Below are positions 55,326 through 63,955 of a stretch of DNA of 64,000 nucleotides, in pieces (position 1 is the stretch's first letter; every line of letters begins with the position of its first letter). This stretch comes from Pseudomonas capeferrum (GTDB lineage: Bacteria; Pseudomonadota; Gammaproteobacteria; Pseudomonadales; Pseudomonadaceae), in assembly GCF_000731675.1 (NCBI RefSeq), contig NZ_JMIT01000003.1, positions 292,058 through 356,057 on the forward strand, given 5' to 3'. A program made the position numbers and the translations under genes. The notes beneath the pieces were generated by a model. That model did not search any database. It saw only the letters and a list, made by a program, of their open reading frames with translations, and was not told where the DNA came from.

Positions 55326-57323
55326 TCAGTCTTCCAGCAGCTCTTCGGCGGTACCCAGGATGTTCTCCAGGGTGAAGCCGAACTCTTCGAACAGGGCAGA
55401 GGCCGGGGCCGACTCACCGTAGGTGGTCATGCCGATGATACGACCTTCCAGGCCGACGTACTTGTACCAGAAGTCGGCATGGGCAGCTTCGATGGCGATG
55501 CGCGCGCCCACTTCCAGTGGCAGTACCGACTGCTTGTAGGCAGCGTCCTGGGCATCGAACACGCTGGTGCACGGCATGGAGACCACGCGGACCTTGCGGC
55601 CCTGCTCGGTCAGCTTGTCGAAGGCCTGAACCGCCAGGCCCACTTCGGAACCGGTGGCAATCAGAATCAGCTCAGGCTCGCCAGCGCAGTCCTTGAGGAT
55701 GTAGCCACCGCGGCTGATGTCGGCGATCTGCTGGGCGTCGCGGTCCTGGTGCTGCAGGTTCTGGCGCGAGAAGATCAGCGCCGATGGGCCGTCGTTGCGC
55801 TCCAGGGCGTTTTTCCAGGACACGGCCGCTTCGACCGCGTCGGCTGGGCGCCAGGTGTCCAGGTTCGGCGTGCTGCGCAGGCTGGTCAGCTGCTCGATCG
55901 GCTGGTGAGTCGGGCCGTCTTCGCCCAGGCCGATGGAGTCGTGGGTGTAGACGTGGATCACGCGCTGCTTCATCAGGGCCGACATGCGCACTGCATTGCG
56001 GGCGTATTCCATGAACATCAGGAAGGTCGCGCCGTAAGGCACCAGGCCGCCGTGCAGGGCAACGCCGTTCATGATCGCGGTCATGCCGAACTCGCGCACG
56101 CCGTAGTACACGTAGTTGCCGCTGGCGTCATGGGCTTCGACGCCCTTGCAGCCTTTCCACAGGGTCAAGTTGGAACCGGCCAGGTCAGCCGAGCCGCCGA
56201 GGAACTCAGGCAGCAGCGGGCCGAAAGCGTTCAGGGCATTCTGGCTGGCCTTGCGGCTGGCGATAGTCTCGCCTTTGGCAGCGACTTCATTGATGTAGGC
56301 CTGGGCCTTTTCCGAGAAGTCGGCCGGCAGCTCGCCGCTGTCACGGCGCTTGAACTCGGCAGCCAGCTCCGGATGCGCCTTGGCGTAGGCGTCGAAGCGC
56401 TGGTTCCACTCGGCCTCAGCCTTGGCACCGGCGGCCTTGGCGTCCCACTCGGCATAGATGTCGGCCGGGATTTCGAACGGGCCGTGGTTCCAGTTCAGTG
56501 CTTTGCGGGCCAGGGCGATTTCGTCGTTGCCCAGCGGGGCACCGTGGCAGTCTTCCTTGCCCTGCTTGTTCGGCGAGCCGAAGCCGATGATGGTCTTGCA
56601 GCAGATCAGGGTCGGCTGCTCGCTCTTGCGCGCGGTCTCGATCGCCATCTTGATTTCTTCGGCATCGTGGCCGTCGACGTTGCGGATCACCTGCCAGTTG
56701 TAGGCTTCGAAACGCTTGGGCGTGTCATCGGTGAACCAGCCTTCGACTTCACCGTCGATGGAGATGCCGTTGTCGTCGTAGAACGCGATCAGCTTGCCCA
56801 GGCCCAGGGTGCCAGCCAAAGCGGCGACTTCGTGGGAGATGCCTTCCATCATGCAGCCGTCGCCGAGGAACACGTAAGTGTTGTGGTCGACGATGTTGTG
56901 GCCGTCACGGTTGAACTGCGCGCCCAACACTTTCTCGGCCAGGGCAAAGCCCACGGCGTTGGCCAGGCCTTGGCCCAACGGGCCGGTGGTGGTCTCGACA
57001 CCCGGGGTGTAGCCGTATTCCGGGTGGCCCGGGGTACGGCTGTGCAACTGGCGGAAGGCCTTGAGGTCGTCGATCGACAGGTCGTAGCCGGTCAGGTGCA
57101 GCAGCGAGTAGATCAGCATCGAGCCGTGGCCGTTGGACAGCACGAAGCGGTCACGGTCGGCGAAGCTCGGGTTGCTCGGGTTGTGCTTCAGATAGTCGCG
57201 CCAAAGCACTTCGGCGATATCCGCCATGCCCATAGGGGCACCTGGGTGGCCGCTGTTGGCCTTTTGCACGGCATCCATGCTGAGTGCACGAATGGCGTTG
57301 GCACGTTCACGACGGCTGGGCAT
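55326..57323 (-). CDS. tktA: Transketolase
   Basis: The 665-residue thiamin diphosphate enzyme moves two-carbon units in the pentose phosphate pathway. The chain starts with ANAIRALSMDAVQKANSGHPG and shows the cofactor motif GDGCMMEGISHEVAALAGTL with the downstream FYDDNGISIDG, then the pyrimidine-binding MNGVALHGGLVPYGATFLMF. ATG at 57323 is chosen. It leads toward epd-pgk on the same strand, separated by a REP. Confidence 0.97.
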   Translation of the reverse strand: MPSRRERANAIRALSMDAVQKANSGHPGAPMGMADIAEVLWRDYLKHNPSNPSFADRDRFVLSNGHGSMLIYSLLHLTGYDLSIDDLKAFRQLHSRTPGHPEYGYTPGVETTTGPLGQGLANAVGFALAEKVLGAQFNRDGHNIVDHNTYVFLGDGCMMEGISHEVAALAGTLGLGKLIAFYDDNGISIDGEVEGWFTDDTPKRFEAYNWQVIRNVDGHDAEEIKMAIETARKSEQPTLICCKTIIGFGSPNKQGKEDCHGAPLGNDEIALARKALNWNHGPFEIPADIYAEWDAKAAGAKAEAEWNQRFDAYAKAHPELAAEFKRRDSGELPADFSEKAQAYINEVAAKGETIASRKASQNALNAFGPLLPEFLGGSADLAGSNLTLWKGCKGVEAHDASGNYVYYGVREFGMTAIMNGVALHGGLVPYGATFLMFMEYARNAVRMSALMKQRVIHVYTHDSIGLGEDGPTHQPIEQLTSLRSTPNLDTWRPADAVEAAVSWKNALERNDGPSALIFSRQNLQHQDRDAQQIADISRGGYILKDCAGEPELILIATGSEVGLAVQAFDKLTEQGRKVRVVSMPCTSVFDAQDAAYKQSVLPLEVGARIAIEAAHADFWYKYVGLEGRIIGMTTYGESAPASALFEEFGFTLENILGTAEELLED

Positions 57324-57409
57324 CGCTGATCTCCTGGGGCTTGAATAAGTAGTGAAACGAAAAAAGGCGGCCATTTTCGCCCACTGGGGGGGCTGGGGGC
57401 AAACATTAA

Positions 57410-57501
57410 AGCTGCGAGCGGCAAGCTTTAAGCTGCAAGCGAAAGCAGACCCGCGCGCGGAACGCTCTATTCTTGCAGCTTGAGCCTTGCGGCTTGCAGC
57501 T
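57410..57501. repeat. Inverted repeat AGCTGCAAGC-type (two 30-base arms)
   Basis: Arms 57410-57439 and 57472-57501 are imperfect inverted copies of an AGCTGCAAGCGGCAAGCT-like unit, unlike the REP cores elsewhere. They flank about 32 bases in the gap between divergent tkt and the ArsR-type gene. Confidence 0.8.
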
Positions 57502-57506
57502 CATCG

Positions 57507-57532
57507 CCAATATCAAAACTTTTTGATATTGG
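57507..57532. promoter_or_regulatory. 26-base palindrome, candidate operator of the ArsR-type regulator
   Basis: CCAATATCAAAA and TTTTGATATTGG form 12-base perfect arms around a two-base centre, 39 bases before the regulator start. Size and AT content fit a dimeric ArsR-family winged-helix site, so autoregulation and control of metK are plausible. Confidence 0.75.
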
Positions 57533-57571
57533 TCTTGCGGGGGCAACGATGCCTGTCTAGACTGCCGCCCC

Positions 57572-58564
57572 ATGAACCTCCGTGCGCAATCGATCCCCGA
57601 GCGAAGCGACACACTGGCTGCCCTGTGCAAAGCCAGTGGCGATGCGCTGCGCCTGAATGTCTTGCGTGCGCTGGCCAGCGATTCGTTTGGCGTGCTGGAA
57701 TTGGCGCAAATCTTCGACATCGGCCAGTCCGGCATGAGCCATCACCTCAAGGTACTGGCCCAGGCCGAGCTGGTGGCTACCCGCCGCGAAGGCAACGCCA
57801 TCTTCTACCGCCGCGCCCTGCCCGACAGCCTGCGCCTTGGCGGGCGCCTGCACACGGCGCTGCTCGAGGAGGTCGACGACCTGACCTTGCCACCGGCGGT
57901 ACAGGCACGTATCGCCCAGGTGCAGCAGCGCCGTGCGGCCACCAGCCAGGACTTCTTCCAGCGCGTGGAAGAAAAATTCCGCGCCCAGCAAGACCTGATC
58001 GCCGGCCTGCCGCAGTACCGCGAAAGCCTGCTGGCCATGCTCGACAAACTGAATTTTGGCCCGGCTGCCAGTGCACTGGAGGTAGGCCCCGGCGACGGCG
58101 GCTTCCTGCCGGACCTGGCGCGGCGCTTCGGCACGGTGACCGCGCTGGACAACAGCCCGACCATGCTCGAGCTGGCCCGCCAGGTCTGCCAGCGTGAAGG
58201 CCTGGACAATGTGAACCTGCAGTTGGCCGATGCACTGGATGCAACGGATGTGGCAGCCGACTGCGTTGTGCTGAACATGGTCCTGCACCATTTCAGCGAC
58301 CCGGCCCTGGCCCTGCGCCTGCTGGCCAAACGGGTGAAAGCGGGCGGCAGCCTGCTGGTCACCGAACTGTGCAGCCATGACCAGGGGTGGGCGCGGGATG
58401 CCTGCGGCGACCTCTGGCTGGGCTTCGAACAGGACGACCTGGCCCGTTGGGCCAACGTTGCCGGGCTGGTCCCCGGGGACAGCCTCTACGTGGGCTTGCG
58501 TAACGGTTTCCAGATACAGGTCCGCCACTTTCAGCGGGCGACTGGCGACATACACCATCGGTAA
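57572..58564 (+). CDS. ArsR-family regulator fused to a SAM-dependent methyltransferase domain
   Basis: The 330-residue protein has an N-terminal winged helix (about 1-100: FGVLELAQIFDIGQSGMSHHLK as recognition unit) and a C-terminal class I methyltransferase domain with ALEVGPGDGGFLPDL as the SAM-binding motif and VLNMVLHHFSDPALALRL downstream. No metal-binding cysteine pair typical of ArsR arsenic sensors is visible in the helix. metK follows 19 bases downstream of the stop, so the ligand may be SAM or S-adenosylhomocysteine, like the SahR/SamR regulators described in Proteobacteria. Confidence 0.85.
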   Translation: MNLRAQSIPERSDTLAALCKASGDALRLNVLRALASDSFGVLELAQIFDIGQSGMSHHLKVLAQAELVATRREGNAIFYRRALPDSLRLGGRLHTALLEEVDDLTLPPAVQARIAQVQQRRAATSQDFFQRVEEKFRAQQDLIAGLPQYRESLLAMLDKLNFGPAASALEVGPGDGGFLPDLARRFGTVTALDNSPTMLELARQVCQREGLDNVNLQLADALDATDVAADCVVLNMVLHHFSDPALALRLLAKRVKAGGSLLVTELCSHDQGWARDACGDLWLGFEQDDLARWANVAGLVPGDSLYVGLRNGFQIQVRHFQRATGDIHHR

Positions 58565-58583
58565 ATTTTAGGAACCCTTCGAG

Positions 58584-59774
58584 ATGAGCGAATACTCCCT
58601 TTTCACCTCCGAGTCCGTGTCCGAAGGGCATCCGGACAAGATCGCCGACCAGATTTCGGACGCTGTCCTTGATGCCATCATCGCTCAGGACAAATACGCC
58701 CGCGTAGCCTGCGAAACCCTGGTCAAGACCGGTGTCGCCATCATCGCCGGCGAAGTGTCCACTTCCGCCTGGGTCGACCTCGAAGAGCTGGTACGCAAGG
58801 TCATCATCGACATCGGCTACAACAGCTCCGACGTCGGCTTCGACGGCGCCACCTGCGCCGTGATGAACATCATCGGCAAGCAGTCGGTAGACATCGCCCA
58901 AGGCGTCGACCGCTCCAAGCCGGAAGACCAGGGCGCTGGCGACCAGGGCCTGATGTTCGGCTACGCCAGCAACGAAACCGACGTGCTGATGCCGGCCCCG
59001 ATCTGCTTCTCGCACCGCCTGGTCGAGCGCCAGGCCGAAGCGCGCAAGTCCAAGCTGCTGCCGTGGCTGCGCCCGGACGCCAAGTCGCAGGTCACCTGCC
59101 GCTACGAAAACGGCAAGGTGGTCGGTATCGATGCCGTCGTCCTGTCCACCCAGCACAACCCTGAGGTGTCGCAAAAAGACCTGCAGGAAGCGGTGATGGA
59201 GCTGATCGTCAAGCACACCCTGCCGGCCGAGCTGCTGCACAAGGGCACCCAGTACCACATCAACCCGACCGGCAACTTCATCATCGGTGGCCCGGTGGGT
59301 GACTGCGGCCTGACTGGCCGCAAGATCATCGTCGACTCCTACGGCGGCATGGCCCGTCACGGTGGTGGCGCGTTCTCCGGCAAGGACCCGTCCAAGGTCG
59401 ACCGTTCGGCCGCCTATGCCGGCCGCTACGTGGCCAAGAACATCGTTGCTGCCGGCCTGGCCGAGCGCTGCGAGATCCAGGTGTCCTACGCCATCGGCGT
59501 GGCCCAGCCGACGTCCATCTCGATCAACACCTTCGGTACCGGCAAGGTCTCGGACGAGAAGATCGTACAGCTGGTGCGCGAGTGCTTCGACCTGCGCCCG
59601 TACGCCATCACCAAGATGCTCGACCTGCTGCACCCGATGTACCAGGAAACCGCTGCCTACGGCCACTTCGGCCGCACGCCACAGCAGAAGACTGTCGGCG
59701 ACGACACCTTCACCACCTTCACCTGGGAGCGCACCGACCGCGCCCAGTCGCTGCGTGACGCTGCCGGGCTGTAA
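58584..59774 (+). CDS. metK: S-adenosylmethionine synthetase
   Basis: The 396-residue enzyme makes SAM from methionine and ATP. It has the metal and ATP motif SEGHPDKIADQISDAVLDA at the N-terminus, GAGDQGLMFGYA in the middle, and GGGAFSGKDPSKVDRSAAY as the phosphate loop. Length and sequence are typical. It is the second gene of an operon with the ArsR-methyltransferase regulator, and a strong terminator follows. Confidence 0.98.
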   Translation: MSEYSLFTSESVSEGHPDKIADQISDAVLDAIIAQDKYARVACETLVKTGVAIIAGEVSTSAWVDLEELVRKVIIDIGYNSSDVGFDGATCAVMNIIGKQSVDIAQGVDRSKPEDQGAGDQGLMFGYASNETDVLMPAPICFSHRLVERQAEARKSKLLPWLRPDAKSQVTCRYENGKVVGIDAVVLSTQHNPEVSQKDLQEAVMELIVKHTLPAELLHKGTQYHINPTGNFIIGGPVGDCGLTGRKIIVDSYGGMARHGGGAFSGKDPSKVDRSAAYAGRYVAKNIVAAGLAERCEIQVSYAIGVAQPTSISINTFGTGKVSDEKIVQLVRECFDLRPYAITKMLDLLHPMYQETAAYGHFGRTPQQKTVGDDTFTTFTWERTDRAQSLRDAAGL

Positions 59775-59794
59775 TTTTCCTACAGCGGTAAACG

Positions 59795-59827
59795 AAAGCC
59801 CCTGCCGAGCGATCGGCAGGGGCTTTT
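59795..59827 (+). terminator. Rho-independent terminator of metK
   Basis: AAAGCCCCTGCCGA and TCGGCAGGGGCTTT form a 14-base perfect stem with a GCGA loop, ending in TTTT, 20 bases after the metK stop. Confidence 0.93.
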
Positions 59828-59933
59828 GCTTTTCAGGTTTTCGCCGTGAGCGTTGTGACATATCGACTGACAACTGCTCACAGCAACCAGCGCGCTACCT
59901 GCCTAGGCTGAAGGCTCCTCCCGCCATGCAAGG

Positions 59934-61643
59934 ATGCTGGCCATGTCGTTCATACTGCTATTTGCACTGCTGCTCTCACTGCAGGCCTCGCTGGCAAAGG
60001 CCGCCTCATGCCCCGACTGGCCCATGCAACAAGCCGAAACCGAAGTTGCCCACCTGCGCGACACACTTGCCCAATGGGATGACCACTACCACCGCCAGGG
60101 CATCGCGCTGGTGGCAGATGAGCTGTATGACCAAAGCCGACAACGCCTGCACCACTTGCAGCAATGTTTCGGCCTGCTGGCAGGACTTGACCCCCTGGCG
60201 ACGGCACGTGGCCCGGTTCCCCACCCCATCCCGCATACCGGCGTCGACAAGCTCGCCGACGAGCAGGCCGTTGGCCGCTGGATGGCTGGCAAGACGGGCC
60301 TGTGGATACAGCCCAAGGTCGATGGCGTGGCGGTCTCCGCTCGCTATCGGCAGGGGCAGCTGGTGCAGTTGCTGAGCCGCGGTGATGGGGTGCAAGGGCA
60401 CGACTGGAGTCGCCATATCCCTCGGCTCGGCGCCATCACGCGGCAGCTGCCCCAAGCGCGCGACCTGGTGCTGCAAGGTGAGCTGTACCTGCGCCTGGAC
60501 GCACATATCCAAGCCCAGGCTGGCAGCGCCAATGCGCGCGGGACCGTGGCCGGGCTGCTCGCCCGCAAGCAGTTCAGCGTGGAACAAGGGGCCGGCATCG
60601 GCCTGTTCGTCTGGGACTGGCCACAAGGCCCCGTTAGCCAGGCCGAACGGGTCTCGCAACTGGCGCAACTGGGCTTCCCCGACAGCCAGCGCTACAGCAT
60701 CGCGATCGACTCCGCCACCCAAGCCGCGCACTGGCGCCAGCACTGGTACCGCTCACCCCTGCCCTTCGCCACCGATGGCGTGATTCTGCGCCAGGGTACG
60801 CGGCCGCCCGCCGAGCGCTGGCAGGCCAAGGCCCCTTACTGGCTCGCAGCCTGGAAACACCCTTACGCCCAAGCCCTGGCAGACGTGCGCGAAGTTAGCT
60901 TGCGGGTCGGCCGCACCGGGAGGATCACACCGGTGCTGCAGCTTCAACCGGTCAAACTGGACGACCGGCTGATCACCCAGGTAAGCCTGGGGTCACTGGC
61001 CCGCTGGCAGCACCTCGACATTGCCCCGGGTGACCAGGTGGCAATCAGCCTGGCAGGGCTGACCATCCCGCGTTTCGAGCGCGTGGTGCATCGCGCGGCC
61101 GTGCGCCAGCCGGTGGAGGTGCCGCCGCCAGGGCGCTATCACCCGCACAGTTGCTGGCACGCAGGCGATGGCTGCAACGAGCAGTTCATCGCACGGCTCA
61201 CATGGCTCAGTGGCAAGCAGGGGCTGGCCATGCCACGCACCGGGCCGGGTACGTGGCGGCGCCTGGTCGATGCGGGGTTGGTTACCTCGACGACAGACTG
61301 GCTGCACCTCGATGCCCAGCGCCTGAGTGAGGTGCCAGGTATCAGCGAAGCGACGGCCGCACAGCTGGTGAACAGCTTCGAGGGCGCGCGGTCACAACCC
61401 TTTGCCCGATGGCTGCGGGCGCTTGGCGTACCCGCCCCCGGCGGCATGCAACTGGAAGGTGAGTGGGCCCAGCTATCCTTGCGTACTGCCGGTGACTGGC
61501 GAGCATTGCCGGGTATCGGCGCCGTACGCGCGCATCAGCTTGAGGCGTTTTTCATGGCCAACGAGGTTCGAGCCATCGCAGTGCGGTTGAACGAGGCCGG
61601 CGTCAACGCATTCCAATTCAGCGACAAAGCCCCCGCGCAATGA
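59934..61643 (+). CDS. ligB: NAD+-dependent DNA ligase LigB
   Basis: The 569-residue protein is the smaller, second NAD-dependent DNA ligase. The adenylated lysine is Lys128 in IQPKVDGVAVSARY (KxDG). OB-fold and helix-hairpin-helix parts follow, but there is no BRCT domain and the cysteine set of LigA's zinc finger is reduced. The first 24 residues (MSFILLFALLLSLQASLAKAA) look like a secretion signal, a feature shared with E. coli LigB. ATG at 59934 or 59943 may start it. Essential replication ligation is expected from LigA elsewhere; the role of LigB is unsettled. Confidence 0.9.
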   Translation: MLAMSFILLFALLLSLQASLAKAASCPDWPMQQAETEVAHLRDTLAQWDDHYHRQGIALVADELYDQSRQRLHHLQQCFGLLAGLDPLATARGPVPHPIPHTGVDKLADEQAVGRWMAGKTGLWIQPKVDGVAVSARYRQGQLVQLLSRGDGVQGHDWSRHIPRLGAITRQLPQARDLVLQGELYLRLDAHIQAQAGSANARGTVAGLLARKQFSVEQGAGIGLFVWDWPQGPVSQAERVSQLAQLGFPDSQRYSIAIDSATQAAHWRQHWYRSPLPFATDGVILRQGTRPPAERWQAKAPYWLAAWKHPYAQALADVREVSLRVGRTGRITPVLQLQPVKLDDRLITQVSLGSLARWQHLDIAPGDQVAISLAGLTIPRFERVVHRAAVRQPVEVPPPGRYHPHSCWHAGDGCNEQFIARLTWLSGKQGLAMPRTGPGTWRRLVDAGLVTSTTDWLHLDAQRLSEVPGISEATAAQLVNSFEGARSQPFARWLRALGVPAPGGMQLEGEWAQLSLRTAGDWRALPGIGAVRAHQLEAFFMANEVRAIAVRLNEAGVNAFQFSDKAPAQ

Positions 61644-61773
61644 ATTATTACCAAAATCCATGTAAGGAAAGTCTGAATATCGACCAGAAAAAACCAACAA
61701 GGGTTTCTAAATAGGCAAAACCAAGGCAGGATTTCCCCCAACTTTTCTGCCCGCCCCGTTCAGGAGGCTTTTC

Positions 61774-62166
61774 ATGAAACGTATTTCGACTCTTTTCCTG
61801 CTCGCAACCCTTGGTCTGACCGCTGGCGCCGTGCAGGCCGCCCAGCCGGATGCCGGCCTGACCGGCTGCGACGCCAAACGCAGCGCCATCGAAAACCAGC
61901 TGAAGATTGCCCGTGAACATGGCAACAGCGACCAGGTCGCGGGGCTCGAGCAGGCATTGGAAGGCGTAAAAAACTGCACCGATAACAGCCTGCGCAAAGA
62001 GCGCGAACAAAAAGTGCTCGATGCACGTCATGAAGTCGCACAGCGCGAAAAAGACCTGAAGAAAGCCGAGAAAAAAGGCGACGCCGAAAAGATAAACAAG
62101 CGTAAAGACAAGCTCGCAGAGTCCAGGAAGGAACTGCAGGAAGCAGTGGACGAACTGGACCGCTGA
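61774..62166 (+). CDS. DUF1090 (YqjC-type) periplasmic protein
   Basis: The 130-residue protein has a signal peptide ending in GAVQAAQPD, then a region with two cysteines (TGCDAKRSAIENQLKIA and KNCTDNSLRKE) and a very charged helical coil (EKDLKKAEKKGDAEKINKRK). That is the DUF1090/YqjC layout, whose function is unknown but which is linked to stress response by neighbourhood in E. coli. ATG at 61774 follows CAGGAGG. Confidence 0.87.
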   Translation: MKRISTLFLLATLGLTAGAVQAAQPDAGLTGCDAKRSAIENQLKIAREHGNSDQVAGLEQALEGVKNCTDNSLRKEREQKVLDARHEVAQREKDLKKAEKKGDAEKINKRKDKLAESRKELQEAVDELDR

Positions 62167-62187
62167 CAGGCCCTGCTTATGCTGCCT

Positions 62188-62229
62188 GCCCTGGCTCCAT
62201 CAGCGGTTTCCCGGTGATGGAGCCAGGGC
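62188..62229. terminator. Bidirectional terminator hairpin
   Basis: GCCCTGGCTCCATCA and its exact complement form a 15-base stem with a 12-base loop between the convergent DUF1090 and cytochrome genes. Confidence 0.85.
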
Positions 62230-62237
62230 ATTTACCC

Positions 62238-62684
62238 TCAATGATTGCGAAACTCGGTATGACAGGCCTTGCATGCTGCCTCGACCTTGTCCATCGGCCC
62301 TTTCAATTGCGCAGCGTCCAGCGGCTGGCCCCGAGTCGCATCGACCAGCTCGCCAGTCACGCCCTCCAGTTGCCGGGCAAGGTCATGGAAACGCGCCTGA
62401 CGCTCCCACACCTCTGCTCGTGCACTGCTGTCGCCGCCATCGCGCACCTGCGGGAAGTGCTGCCACGGCTGCTGCGACAGGGTGTCGAGCTTCACGGCCC
62501 CCTCGGCAAACTTCACCCCGTCGAAGGGCAAACGACCGCGCAACATGCCGCCCAGGTCTTCGCTGGCCTTGAGCATGTCCTTGAAGATCACCTTACGCTT
62601 GCCCAACGGCGAATTCGGGTCAACACGGTCACAGGCATTCAGGGCCAGGGCTGCGAGCAGAACAACGGTCAATCGCTTGAACAT
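62238..62684 (-). CDS. Cytochrome c'-like lipoprotein
   Basis: The 148-residue protein has an N-terminal hydrophobic signal with a lipobox-like LALNAC (Cys18), then a helical domain and a single heme c site CKACH close to the C-terminus (residues 138-142), which is the cytochrome c' arrangement. It would be periplasmic and possibly membrane-anchored; the partner is unknown. ATG at 62684 is chosen over an upstream GTG at 62693. Confidence 0.82.
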   Translation of the reverse strand: MFKRLTVVLLAALALNACDRVDPNSPLGKRKVIFKDMLKASEDLGGMLRGRLPFDGVKFAEGAVKLDTLSQQPWQHFPQVRDGGDSSARAEVWERQARFHDLARQLEGVTGELVDATRGQPLDAAQLKGPMDKVEAACKACHTEFRNH

Positions 62685-62803
62685 CACGGTCACTACGGCC
62701 TACGAAAATGGGCAGCCAGTATCGCTGCCCAGGGGCCAAACACCAATAGCCACATAAAAAACAGGGGCGAATATTCATCTTCGCCCGTGACAGGAAGCCC
62801 CAC

Positions 62804-63955
62804 ATGAAATCTGCCCTGCGCCACCTGGCCTGGACACTCCCGGCGCTGGCCCTGCTGGCCGGCTGCAACGGCGGCGAAAGCGCCAAGCCAGAGCCCCATG
62901 CCATTGCCACCTATGCCAACGCCACCTGGCAGGACCTGCCCAGCGTCAGCGACGCCGACCTGGTTGCCGGCTTCCACGCGTGGCGTAATGGTTGCGAGAA
63001 GCTCAAGCGCGACACAGTCTGGGCCGCCACCTGCGAGGCCGCTGCCAGCGTGCCCGACGATGCCCTGCAGATACGCGCTTTCCTGCAGCAGAACCTGCAG
63101 GTCTATGGCCTGCGCTCGGCCGAAAACAATGCCAACGGCCTGATCACCGGTTACTACGAGCCGGTCTACCCCGGCAGCCTGAAGCCTACCGAGGCCAACC
63201 ACGTCGCAGTTTACGGCGTGCCCGACGACATGATCGTGGTCGACTTGGCCAGCGTGTACCCAGAGCTCAAGGGCAAGCGCTTGCGTGGGCGCCTGGACGG
63301 CCGCGTGCTCAAGCCTTACGACACCGCCGAGGTGATCAACCGTGAGGGCGTCAAGGCACCGGTGCTGGCCTGGCTGACCGACCCGATGGACCTGCAGTTC
63401 CTGCAGATCCAGGGTTCGGGCCGGGTACAACTGGAAGATGGCCGCCAACTGCGCCTGGGCTACGCCGACCAGAACGGCCACCCCTATCGGCCGATAGGCC
63501 GCTGGCTGGTGGAGCAGGGCCAATTGAAGAAGGAAGAGGTGAGCATGGGCGCCATTCACGCCTGGGCCCAGGCCAACCCACAGCGAGTACCGGAATTGCT
63601 CGCCAGCAACCCCAGCTACGTGTTTTTCAGCACCCGCCCCGACAGCAACGAAGGCCCGCGCGGCTCGCTCAATGTGCCATTGACGGCCGGGTACAGTGTG
63701 GCAATCGACCGCAAGGTGATTCCGCTGGGCAGCCTGCTCTGGTTGTCGACCACGCGCCCGGACGGTACGCCGGTGGTGCGGCCGGTAGGCGCTCAGGATA
63801 CGGGCGGAGCCATTGCTGGCGAAGTGCGTGCGGACCTGTTCTGGGGCACCGGGCCTGAGGCAGGCGAGCTGGCCGGTAACATGAAGCAGCAGGGGCAGAT
63901 CTGGATGTTGTGGCCCAAAGGCAAACCGCTGCCTGAAGTGCCGAAAGTCCTTTGA
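62804..63955 (+). CDS. mltA: Membrane-bound lytic murein transglycosylase A
   Basis: The 383-residue outer-membrane lipoprotein cleaves peptidoglycan to 1,6-anhydro-muropeptides. The lipobox LALLAGC gives Cys21. The MltA domain starts around residue 110 with LITGYYEPVYPGS; the C-terminal 3D-type domain carries VGAQDTGGAIAGE, where Asp332 is the candidate catalytic acid, and RADLFWGTGPEA. Length and order fit MltA. It is divergent from the cytochrome gene. Confidence 0.95.
   Translation: MKSALRHLAWTLPALALLAGCNGGESAKPEPHAIATYANATWQDLPSVSDADLVAGFHAWRNGCEKLKRDTVWAATCEAAASVPDDALQIRAFLQQNLQVYGLRSAENNANGLITGYYEPVYPGSLKPTEANHVAVYGVPDDMIVVDLASVYPELKGKRLRGRLDGRVLKPYDTAEVINREGVKAPVLAWLTDPMDLQFLQIQGSGRVQLEDGRQLRLGYADQNGHPYRPIGRWLVEQGQLKKEEVSMGAIHAWAQANPQRVPELLASNPSYVFFSTRPDSNEGPRGSLNVPLTAGYSVAIDRKVIPLGSLLWLSTTRPDGTPVVRPVGAQDTGGAIAGEVRADLFWGTGPEAGELAGNMKQQGQIWMLWPKGKPLPEVPKVL

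Noticed and set aside
55317..57329. A 670-codon open frame on the plus strand
   Set aside because: It is antisense to the transketolase gene and has no family character.
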